Shown piece by piece: positions 24,171-30,716 of a DNA stretch of 35,604 bases (positions within the stretch are counted from its first letter, which is position 1; every line of letters starts with the position of its first letter). Location of the stretch: contig WYBW01000084.1 in the NCBI GenBank assembly GCA_011525685.1, forward strand, positions 1-35,604, in the 5' to 3' direction. The position numbers and the translations under genes are program-made. The notes under the pieces were generated by a model. That model saw only the letters and a list, made by a program, of their open reading frames with translations, was not told the origin of the DNA and searched no databases. Origin of the DNA: Verrucomicrobiia bacterium (GTDB taxonomy: Bacteria > Verrucomicrobiota > Verrucomicrobiia > Limisphaerales > JADLHS01).

Positions 24171-24847
24171 GAAGACTTGCGGTGACAACAGAGCGCCCAC
24201 AGATAATGCGCCATCGGGTGGAAACCGGTATGCACCACCTCGTCGTTCATCGAAAAGATGAACACGTTGTGGAAGAACTGCGACATGAGCAGACGCAGCC
24301 CGGGAGCGTCCTTGCAGTTGACATGACCCGCTTTGCTGGGCGGGGAAGCATACTGTTGCGATTGCAGCGACGGCGTCCCCACCAAACAGACTCCGCGTGG
24401 GTTGAGGGAACTGGCCATGTTGCCGACGAATTGCCGTTCCTGCGCCGCCGGAATGTGCTCGATGACATCCACCGCGTACACGCCGTCGAAATCCTCTTTC
24501 AGCGGCCCCGCATACATGTCATGCACCTTGAAGGAGATATGCCATCGGGGGTCAGGGTCGGCTTGAGCCTGATTGCGACCAATGAAGACCGGATCAAAAT
24601 CGGTCGCGACTATTTCTTTCACTTCTTGGCGGACAATGCGTGTGCCAAAGGCATCGGCGCAGCCCACCTCCAGAACCTTGTTCATCCCGGAGAACATTTT
24701 CGCCACGAACTTGTAGCGGGCCAGGACGAAGAGCAGCCGCCGCGGGTCGTCCTGCCAGACCTGACTGCTCATCAGGCCCAGGTTGGCCAGGTGTTTTTCC
24801 CGTTCCAGCAGAAACTGGTACTGCTTCTCTTTGGTGGTTTCAGTCAT
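24167..24847 (-). CDS. SAM-dependent methyltransferase
   Basis: A 226-residue class I methyltransferase. The ATG at 24847 (MTETTKEKQYQFLLEREKHLANLGL) is preferred; an 18-codon upstream extension to 24901 overlaps the preceding gene and is not conserved-looking. SAM motif I is KVLEVGCADAFGT, motif II follows in IVATDFDPVFIG, and DGVYAVDVIEHIPAAQERQFVGNMASSLNPRGVCLVGTPS carries motifs post-I to III. It ends with LLMSQFFHNVFIFSMNDEVVHTGF, a segment seen in sugar and lipid methyltransferases of polysaccharide loci. It begins 13 bases after the first methyltransferase and overlaps the reductase by four bases. A sugar O- or N-methylation role is inferred from context. Confidence 0.88.
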   Translation of the reverse strand: MTETTKEKQYQFLLEREKHLANLGLMSSQVWQDDPRRLLFVLARYKFVAKMFSGMNKVLEVGCADAFGTRIVRQEVKEIVATDFDPVFIGRNQAQADPDPRWHISFKVHDMYAGPLKEDFDGVYAVDVIEHIPAAQERQFVGNMASSLNPRGVCLVGTPSLQSQQYASPPSKAGHVNCKDAPGLRLLMSQFFHNVFIFSMNDEVVHTGFHPMAHYLWALCCHRKSS

Positions 24848-24860
24848 GCAGTTGTCGAGT

Positions 24861-25523
24861 TTACTCAAAGTAAATGAATGACCAGTCGCCCGTGTAACCA
24901 CAGAGTTGGAACCACCATTGCCATTCCGCCGGCGTGTAGAATCCCTCGCAGGTGAGCTGCCAGTACAGCAGATTCACCTTCTCCTCCTCGTTGCGATAGG
25001 ACTCGACGCAGAGGTAACGATGCTTGCGCCCCACGCGTTGAATCTCCTTCAGCGCCTTTTCCAAATCGTAGCAGTACAGGTTGTGCAGGGTGTTGATGGA
25101 GATGACCAGATCAAAGCTGGCATCCGGAAAGGGGAGCGAGTTCGCATGACCCGCCTGCAGAAATGGACGGACTTCCTCCTTGGCATTGGCAATGGCGTAT
25201 TCGGAAATGTCCAGTCCGCGCACTTCCACCCCGGGCACGGCCTGGGTGAAATCGTAAAGCAGGAACGCCTTGCCGCAACCCACGTCGAGGATTTTGTCGC
25301 CCGGCTTGAGGCCGTAATGTTTCGCCATCGCCTCCGCCACCACGCGCCAGCGACCGTCATAGCGCATGCCGCCGTAACCCACCTTGCGGTCGCCGTCCCA
25401 ATAGTCCTTCCCCCATTGCTTGGCCAGCTTGGCGGCCTCGGCCTTGGGGAATTCGTTCACCCGCGCGAGATAATCGCGCTTGGTCTTCTTGTGGATCGCC
25501 GAGATGAAATCAATTTCGGGCAT
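24861..25523 (-). CDS. SAM-dependent methyltransferase, first gene of sugar operon
   Basis: A 220-residue class I methyltransferase. After an N-terminal part (MPEIDFISAIHKKTKRDYLARV) that includes WGKDYWDGDRKVGYGG, the SAM loop is KILDVGCGKAFLLYDFTQ. The acidic ribose-binding residue is in VRGLDISEYAIANA, and LPFPDASFDLVISINTLHNLYCYDLEKALKEIQRV covers motifs II and III. The C-terminus GFYTPAEWQWWFQLCGYTGDWSFIYFE is a typical substrate-facing end. This family appears in LPS and exopolysaccharide clusters. As the 5' gene of the minus-strand operon its promoter should lie in the 172-base gap before 25696, where an AT-rich patch (25573-25595) is the only visible candidate. Confidence 0.88.
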   Translation of the reverse strand: MPEIDFISAIHKKTKRDYLARVNEFPKAEAAKLAKQWGKDYWDGDRKVGYGGMRYDGRWRVVAEAMAKHYGLKPGDKILDVGCGKAFLLYDFTQAVPGVEVRGLDISEYAIANAKEEVRPFLQAGHANSLPFPDASFDLVISINTLHNLYCYDLEKALKEIQRVGRKHRYLCVESYRNEEEKVNLLYWQLTCEGFYTPAEWQWWFQLCGYTGDWSFIYFE

Positions 25524-25637
25524 GGCACAAACGTTCCCCTAGTGAATTCCAGGACGCCCTTCCCTGCAATCCTTCATTTTTTATTAATCGCTTTTTCCCA
25601 TGCGGTCATGCGCCCTGCGGCCTTGAGGAGTTCCGCC

Positions 25638-25665
25638 TTGCCGCGACTTTTTCCCGCGCTATCTT
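25638..25665 (+). promoter_or_regulatory. Possible sigma70-type promoter for SCO1/DUF420 pair
   Basis: TTGCCG (25638-25643), 16-base spacer, TATCTT (25660-25665). Four of six bases match in each box, and the start codon of the SCO1 gene is about 30 bases downstream. On the opposite strand the AT-rich patch at 25573-25595 could serve the sugar operon. Both are visual matches only. Confidence 0.3.
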
Positions 25666-25695
25666 CACCGTGGCACGAGCGTAAGAGCCTGACCT

Positions 25696-26352
25696 ATGGA
25701 TAGCACCCCGGCAAGAATGTCCCGCACCCTCTGGGTGGGGGTGGGTTTGCTCCTCGTGATTTTGGGAGTCACGTATGTGTTGTCCAAGTTTCAGCCCCAG
25801 ACGGAGAATCCCGGCATGCCGCCGGTCTATGGTCAGGTGGCGGACTTCACCTTGACCAATCAGCACGGCCAGCCGGTGACGCTGGCGGACTTGCGCGGGC
25901 GGGTGTGTGTGGGGGACATCATTTTCACGCGCTGCGCCGGACCGTGTCCCCGCATGACCCGGCAGATGAAGCTGATTCAAGACGCGCTGCCCGCCGGCAG
26001 CGGCGCGAGACTGGTCACCCTGACGACCGATCCCGATTACGACACGCCCCAGGTGCTCAAGGCTTACGGGGAGCGTTTCGAGGCGGACTTCAACCGTTGG
26101 ATGTTTTTGACCGGCTCGAAGAAGGAGATTGCCGCGCTGGCCATTGACAGCCTGAAGTTGACCGCAATCGAGAAGAAAGCAGAGGAGCGGCAAGACCCTG
26201 CCGACCTGTTCATCCACAGCACCATCCTGGTCGTGGTGGATCAGCAGGGCCGGTTGCGTGGTATTTTTGAAACCGAGGGCGAGGGGGTGGATCCGGCACT
26301 GGAGCGCAGTAAAGTGCTCGAAATGGTCCGTCAATTGGAACGCAAGCGATGA
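25696..26352 (+). CDS. SCO1/SenC/PrrC family copper protein
   Basis: A 218-residue membrane-anchored thioredoxin-fold protein that delivers copper to the CuA site of cytochrome c oxidase. The N-terminus holds a single helix (about 11-30, LWVGVGLLLVILGVTYVLS) placing the rest in the periplasm. The fold starts VADFTLTNQHGQPVTLADLRGRV. The copper-binding pair is Cys80 and Cys84 in FTRCAGPCPRMTRQM (C-x-x-x-C), and the third ligand is His174 in LFIHSTILVVVD. LVTLTTDPDYDTPQVLKAYGERF is the usual SCO central region. The pair GPCPRM is slightly different from the usual CPDVCP spacing residues but keeps both cysteines. It overlaps the DUF420 gene by four bases (ATGA). Oxidase subunits themselves are not in the window. 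Confidence 0.92.
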   Translation: MDSTPARMSRTLWVGVGLLLVILGVTYVLSKFQPQTENPGMPPVYGQVADFTLTNQHGQPVTLADLRGRVCVGDIIFTRCAGPCPRMTRQMKLIQDALPAGSGARLVTLTTDPDYDTPQVLKAYGERFEADFNRWMFLTGSKKEIAALAIDSLKLTAIEKKAEERQDPADLFIHSTILVVVDQQGRLRGIFETEGEGVDPALERSKVLEMVRQLERKR

Positions 26353-26789
26353 GTTTCTCGGACCTGCCCGCGGTCAACGCCTGTCTCAACAGCCTGAGCG
26401 CGGTGTTGCTGGTGCTGGGCTTCCGGTTCATCAAGGCGGGCAATCGGACGGCGCACCGCAATTGCATGCTCGCGGCCTGTGGCACGTCGCTGTTGTTCCT
26501 GGCCTGTTACCTCACCTATCACGAGTGGATGCGGCGCACGACGGGCGTCGCTCACACCAAGTTTCCCGAGCACTGGTTTCGCCCGATCTATCTGGTCATT
26601 TTGTTCACGCATCTGGTGGCGGCCATCGCGATTCTGCCGCTGGTGTTGCTCACCCTCTTTCGCGCGCTAAAGGGGGACTTCGAACGCCACAAGAAAGTCG
26701 CCCGGTGGACTTGGCCGTTGTGGATGTACGTGTCCGTCACGGGCGTGATGATCTACGTGCTCCTCTATCACATCTTCGCGCCGTCGTGA
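26349..26789 (+). CDS. DUF420 membrane protein (cytochrome oxidase-associated)
   Basis: A 146-residue protein with four predicted transmembrane helices: about 8-27 (AVNACLNSLSAVLLVLGFRF), 41-58 (LAACGTSLLFLACYLTYH), 81-105 (LVILFTHLVAAIAILPLVLLTLF) and 122-141 (WPLWMYVSVTGVMIYVLLYH). The conserved histidines of the DUF420 family are seen in THRNC-like and FTHLVAA and ERHKKVARWTWPLW positions, and in YHEWMRR; they may bind heme or metal. DUF420 genes (YozB/CtaM group) sit next to SCO1 or oxidase genes and aid aa3-type oxidase maturation. Here the ATG overlaps the SCO1 stop, so both are made together. No heme or copper enzyme gene follows it directly. Confidence 0.9.
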   Translation: MSFSDLPAVNACLNSLSAVLLVLGFRFIKAGNRTAHRNCMLAACGTSLLFLACYLTYHEWMRRTTGVAHTKFPEHWFRPIYLVILFTHLVAAIAILPLVLLTLFRALKGDFERHKKVARWTWPLWMYVSVTGVMIYVLLYHIFAPS

Positions 26790-26829
26790 CGAAGATGCCT
26801 CGCCGACCAACCGACCGATTGACCTGACC

Positions 26830-27816
26830 ATGTCCTCGATTGCGAAGGTGCTCATCCACGCCAGCCAGTTTCCGGACGCGGTGCGGCGGGACTTGCTCGA
26901 GTCACTGCGCCACCGGCAGGTGAATCACAAATTTCACTATGACAGCCTCAAACAAACGCAAAAATGGCTGGCGCTGCATCGGGCTTATTCACCTTCGCGT
27001 AATGATCCCCGCTGCGGCGACAGCTACGACGCCGCGTTCGCCGCGACGGTAGCGCAACTTGCCGGTCCGACGACTCTGCTTGTGGGGCTGGGCTGCGGCG
27101 GAGGTCAGAAAGACGCGCGGCTGCTCCGGCAGTTGGCCGAGCACCGCCGGCAGGTCAGCTACGTGCCGTGCGACGTGAGCACCGCGATGGTCTTGGTGGC
27201 CCGCGACGCCGCCCTGACCGTGCTGCCGGAGCAGGACGTGTTTCCGCTCGTGTGTGATCTGTTGACGACCGGGGACCTGCCGGCGGTGCTCGACCAACTC
27301 CATCCTGAGCCGATGCCGCGGGTGATGACTTTCTTTGGGATGATCCCCAATTTTGAGCCGGCGCAAATCCTGCCGAAGCTGGCCAGTTTGGTGCGCATGG
27401 AGGACACCCTTCTGTTCAGCGCCAATCTGGCGCCGGGCGACGACTACGCGGCGGGGGTGGAGCGCATCCTCCCACAGTACGACAACGCCCTGACCCGCGA
27501 CTGGTTGATGACCTTCCTGTCCGACCTCGGGGTCGAGCGCGCCGATGGCCAGTTGCGTTTCCGCATCCGGGAGCATCCGCCAGGCATGGTGCTGCTGCGG
27601 GTGGAGGGCAATTTTCACTTCGCAAATTCGCGATCAATCAAACTCGATGATGAACGCTTCGAGTTTCGCGCGGGCGAAAGCATCGGCCTGTTCTTCTCTT
27701 ACCGCTACACGCCCGAACTGGTGCGGCAATGGTTGCACCGATACGGCCTCGCGGTGCGCGACCATTGGATCGCGCCCTCGGGGGAGGAGGGCGTTTTCCT
27801 TTGTCGCCGGAGTTGA
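26830..27816 (+). CDS. EgtD-like histidine-specific SAM methyltransferase
   Basis: A 328-residue member of the histidine-specific methyltransferase family (Methyltransf_33), whose best-known member EgtD trimethylates histidine to hercynine in ergothioneine synthesis. Evidence: KFHYDSLKQTQKWLALHRAYSP near the N-terminus, the SAM loop LLVGLGCGGGQKDARLL (motif G-x-G-x-G-x-K-D), SYVPCDVSTAMVLVA, VMTFFGMIPNFEPAQILPKLASLVRMEDTLLFSANLAPG (core of the family), and ESIGLFFSYRYTPELVRQWLHRYGL near the end. The usual GSGxGxKT wording is modified to GLGCGGGQKD. No EgtB sulfoxide synthase, EgtC or EgtE gene is nearby, so ergothioneine synthesis is not shown. It ends 28 bases before the convergent DHPS-like gene. 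No promoter recognised in the 40-base upstream gap after DUF420, so it may share that transcript. Confidence 0.8.
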   Translation: MSSIAKVLIHASQFPDAVRRDLLESLRHRQVNHKFHYDSLKQTQKWLALHRAYSPSRNDPRCGDSYDAAFAATVAQLAGPTTLLVGLGCGGGQKDARLLRQLAEHRRQVSYVPCDVSTAMVLVARDAALTVLPEQDVFPLVCDLLTTGDLPAVLDQLHPEPMPRVMTFFGMIPNFEPAQILPKLASLVRMEDTLLFSANLAPGDDYAAGVERILPQYDNALTRDWLMTFLSDLGVERADGQLRFRIREHPPGMVLLRVEGNFHFANSRSIKLDDERFEFRAGESIGLFFSYRYTPELVRQWLHRYGLAVRDHWIAPSGEEGVFLCRRS

Positions 27817-27844
27817 AGGGCTGCGAGCGCCGGCGCGGCCGAGG

Positions 27845-28732
27845 TCAGAATACTTGCAGGGTTTCCAGCACGGCCCGGGTGCGGGGCACTTCGTGTGTGC
27901 GGAACAAGTCCGTCTTGCCCAGTGCCGCGAGCACGGCGAAGAACGGCTCGGCGCAGCGCACCTCCTCGCCGAAATACTCGAACGCGTGGGGCAGCGCATG
28001 GCAGATCGGAAACCCCAGCTCTCGCAATCGGAACGTGTTCAGGAAAACGTTCATCTGATGCCGCACGCGCACGGCGCTGTCCTGCAGGTTGCGGTAATAG
28101 AAACCAAGTCCCGGGTCTATGAAGACTCTGCTCACGCCCTGGCGCTGGGCGATTTCGATCTGCCGGGCAAAATAATCCCGCATCATCGGAATGGGGTCGG
28201 CGCGCAGATCAAATTCCCCCACCTCGCGGACATTGCCGCCCTGCACGTAGCAGATGATCACCGCCGCCTCGTGCTCCGCGACCAGGCGATACATCTCGTC
28301 ACTGCGATCCGCGCCGGTGAGATTCAACACGTTCGCCCCGGCTTCCAGGCAGGCTCGCGTGACGGCGGGTTGATAGGTTTCCACGGAAACGAGCGCGCCC
28401 ACGGCGCGCAACCCCTGGATGACCGGGATCAGCTTGCTGGTCTGGGCGGCATCGTCGAGGCGCGCGGCGTGGGCGAGCGTGGATTCCGCCCCCACGTCCA
28501 CAATCTCCGCCCCCTGAGCGACGAGCACCTGCCCGCGCCGGATGGCCGCCTCGGCCGTCAAACAAACGCTTTCGCGATACCAGGAGTCGGAGGAGAGGTT
28601 GATCACCCCCATGATCGCCGGGCGGGAGTTGAAGGCGAAGGGCTTCCCGCCAATTGAAAATTCCCTCACTTGGGTGCGGGCGGCCTCGCGATTCCGCTCC
28701 AGCAGTTCGGCCAGTTGTTCGAGATGCAACAT
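27845..28732 (-). CDS. Divergent dihydropteroate synthase-like pterin-binding protein
   Basis: A 295-residue TIM-barrel protein related to dihydropteroate synthase (FolP). Conserved points: PAIMGVINLSSDSWYRES (pterin-site N and D of the usual N-x-x-x-D-S), GAEIVDVGAESTLAH, and FIDPGLGFYYRNLQ. Missing or altered points: the R-P after E-S-T is lost, the strand G-A-N-V-L-N-L-T-G-A-D replaces the usual N-D, and the conserved S-R-K lysine loop is replaced by FPICHALPHAF. A normal FolP condensing pterin with p-aminobenzoate needs several of these, so a different pterin-dependent or pterin-binding role is likely. The start is ATG at 28732 (MLHLEQLAELLERNREAA). It is divergent from rtcB with a 194-base gap that shows nothing I can name. 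Confidence 0.75.
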   Translation of the reverse strand: MLHLEQLAELLERNREAARTQVREFSIGGKPFAFNSRPAIMGVINLSSDSWYRESVCLTAEAAIRRGQVLVAQGAEIVDVGAESTLAHAARLDDAAQTSKLIPVIQGLRAVGALVSVETYQPAVTRACLEAGANVLNLTGADRSDEMYRLVAEHEAAVIICYVQGGNVREVGEFDLRADPIPMMRDYFARQIEIAQRQGVSRVFIDPGLGFYYRNLQDSAVRVRHQMNVFLNTFRLRELGFPICHALPHAFEYFGEEVRCAEPFFAVLAALGKTDLFRTHEVPRTRAVLETLQVF

Positions 28733-28926
28733 GCGGGGCGGAGCGTAAACGCCCCATCGAGGACGGGCACGCGAAAACTCTCAATCGCACCCACCGTGGT
28801 GCCGGGGCGATGCCGCTGGTTGCGCCATAAAGTTGCTGGCGTTCAACAACCCCGGCCGCCGAACTGGGCTCGCCAAGGTTTGTTTGCGCCGGGCGCATGG
28901 GTTGGAGCACATTGCAGGCGGCGCAG

Positions 28927-30369
28927 ATGAACTCGAAAGATTTTCTCCGGCTCGGTGTTCCGCTGGGTGAAGCCACGCGGCGCGCGACAGACTTTGTTTC
29001 CCGGTTCATCCTCGGCGGTGGCGACAAGTCGCGGTTGGAGGAGGAAGTGAAGGCGATTGTGGCGGATCCGGCCGGCTTCCTGGGCGATCCGTTGCGCGGA
29101 GAGTTCGCGAAGGCGGTGCTCAGTGCCCCGCCGCCACCGCGCGCCGAGCCGGTGAAATACCGGCAGTGGGGTGAAGGGCTGGAACATGAGGCGGTGATGC
29201 AGATGGAGAGAGCGTGCCTGCTGCCGGTGTCAGTGGCGGGTGCGCTGATGCCGGATGCCCACGTCGGTTACGGTCTGCCCATCGGCGGCGTGCTGGCCAC
29301 GGACAACGCGGTGATCCCCTACGCCGTCGGCGTGGACATCGCCTGTCGCATGAAGATGACGGTGCTGGACATTCCGGTGCGGGATCTGGAGCAGAAGCAG
29401 GACCGGCTCGCGCGCGCCATCGAGGCGGAAACGCGCTTCGGCGTGGGGGCGACCTTCAAGCATCGGCGCGAGCACGAGGTGATGGACGCGGACTGGTCGG
29501 TGAGCGGGGTGACGCGGCAAAACAAGGATCGCGCCTGGGCGCAACTCGGCACCAGCGGCAGCGGAAATCATTTCGTGGAATTTGGCTTGTTCACCGCGCA
29601 TGAGGAGATTGCGCCGGCGAGGACGCTCTCGGGACAATCGCCGGCAAAGATGCCTGCGGCACTGCCGGCCGGCACCTACGTGGCGCTGTTGTCGCACAGC
29701 GGCAGCCGCGGCACGGGCGCGGCGGTGTGCGATCATTACAGCAAACTGGCCTTCGGCCGCTGTCGCTCGGCCTTGCCCAGCGAGTTGCTCCGGCTCGCCT
29801 GGTTGCCCCTCGATTCCGAGGAGGGCCAGGAGTATTGGAGTGCCATGGAACTGATGGGGCGCTACGCCGCGGCCAATCACTGGTGCATTCACCATCACAT
29901 CGCCAGGCACCTTGGCGCGCGGGTGCTGCTCGATCTGGAAAATCATCACAACTTCGCTTGGAAGGAAAAGCACGTCATTGGCGGCGTCGAGCGCGAGGTG
30001 GTTGTGCATCGCAAAGGCGCGACACCGGCGGGCCGGGGCGTGTTGGGAATCATTCCTGGCTCGATGGCAACGCCGGGGTTTGTGGTGAGCGGAAAGGGGA
30101 ACGCGGAATCGCTTGATTCGGCTTCGCACGGCGCCGGCCGGGCGATGAGCCGCAAGGCCGCGAACGAGAAGTTCAACTGGAAGGACGTGAATCGCTTTCT
30201 CAAGCAGCAAGGCGTGACGTTGATCAGCGCCGGCCTGGATGAGGTGCCGATGGCCTACAAGAACATCCGCGACGTGATGGCCGCGCAGCATGACCTGGTG
30301 ACCGTGCTGGGTGAATTCATGCCCAAATTGGTGAAGATGGCGCCCAGCGGCGAGCGGCCGGAGGATTAG
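28927..30369 (+). CDS. rtcB: RtcB-family RNA-splicing ligase
   Basis: A 480-residue GTP- and manganese-dependent ligase joining 2',3'-cyclic-phosphate or 3'-phosphate RNA ends to 5'-OH ends. The frame is open from 28897, but ATG at 28927 (MNSKDFLRLGVPLGEATRRA) follows a GCAGGCGG stretch and is preferred. Manganese ligands: Asp110 (PDAHVGYGLPIGG), Cys140 (GVDIACRM), His215 (GSGNHFVEFG), His257 (LLSHSGSRGTGA) and His340/341 (ENHHNFAW). The guanylylated histidine is His401 in SASHGAGRAMSRKAA. All catalytic residues are present, and the length is normal for the family. No RtcA, RtcR or archease gene is adjacent. It probably works in RNA repair or recovery from ribotoxin cleavage. A short stem-loop follows the stop codon. 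Confidence 0.95.
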   Translation: MNSKDFLRLGVPLGEATRRATDFVSRFILGGGDKSRLEEEVKAIVADPAGFLGDPLRGEFAKAVLSAPPPPRAEPVKYRQWGEGLEHEAVMQMERACLLPVSVAGALMPDAHVGYGLPIGGVLATDNAVIPYAVGVDIACRMKMTVLDIPVRDLEQKQDRLARAIEAETRFGVGATFKHRREHEVMDADWSVSGVTRQNKDRAWAQLGTSGSGNHFVEFGLFTAHEEIAPARTLSGQSPAKMPAALPAGTYVALLSHSGSRGTGAAVCDHYSKLAFGRCRSALPSELLRLAWLPLDSEEGQEYWSAMELMGRYAAANHWCIHHHIARHLGARVLLDLENHHNFAWKEKHVIGGVEREVVVHRKGATPAGRGVLGIIPGSMATPGFVVSGKGNAESLDSASHGAGRAMSRKAANEKFNWKDVNRFLKQQGVTLISAGLDEVPMAYKNIRDVMAAQHDLVTVLGEFMPKLVKMAPSGERPED

Positions 30370-30398
30370 CGAGAGGCATATCTTCAAGACCTCGGTCC

Positions 30399-30419
30399 GC
30401 TGCCCAGCTTGCGGGCAGC
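30399..30419 (+). terminator. Stem-loop after rtcB
   Basis: GCTGCCC (30399-30405) and GGGCAGC (30413-30419) form a perfect 7-bp stem with a 7-base loop 30 bases after the rtcB stop codon. There is no T-run downstream, so it may act as a processing or pausing structure rather than a strong intrinsic terminator. Confidence 0.35.
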
Positions 30420-30716
30420 CGTTCCAAGAGTGATTCGTTCTGCGTCCGGCTTTTTGACACTTTGAGGGGGGATCGTGAGTTTGGGCAGTCGGCGAACCGC
30501 GGCTTGAATCTGTCAAGGTGTTGCAGCCCTCCAATCCGCAGGTCAAATCTCAACAGCTCCCCGCGCAGTGGCACGTAAGCTGCGCGACGTGCCCGGCAAT
30601 GGAGAAGCATCACATGCAACGAGGGCGATTGGACCATCCGCCAGAAGGCTCGTAGCCAAAGCCCTCTCGTCTCCGAATCGTCCACCGCCCATCTCCGATT
30701 CCCGCAACGTTCATCT
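30420..30716. other. Long gap before coiled-coil gene; no gene seen
   Basis: About 297 bases with no convincing gene in any frame. A weak inverted pair CGAGGGC (30620-30626) and GCCCTC (30661-30666) could fold in the leader of the coiled-coil gene. A minus-strand frame crosses this region but runs antisense into both neighbours and shows no conserved pattern. It probably holds the promoter and a long leader for the 30717 gene; I cannot pinpoint either. Confidence 0.3.
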
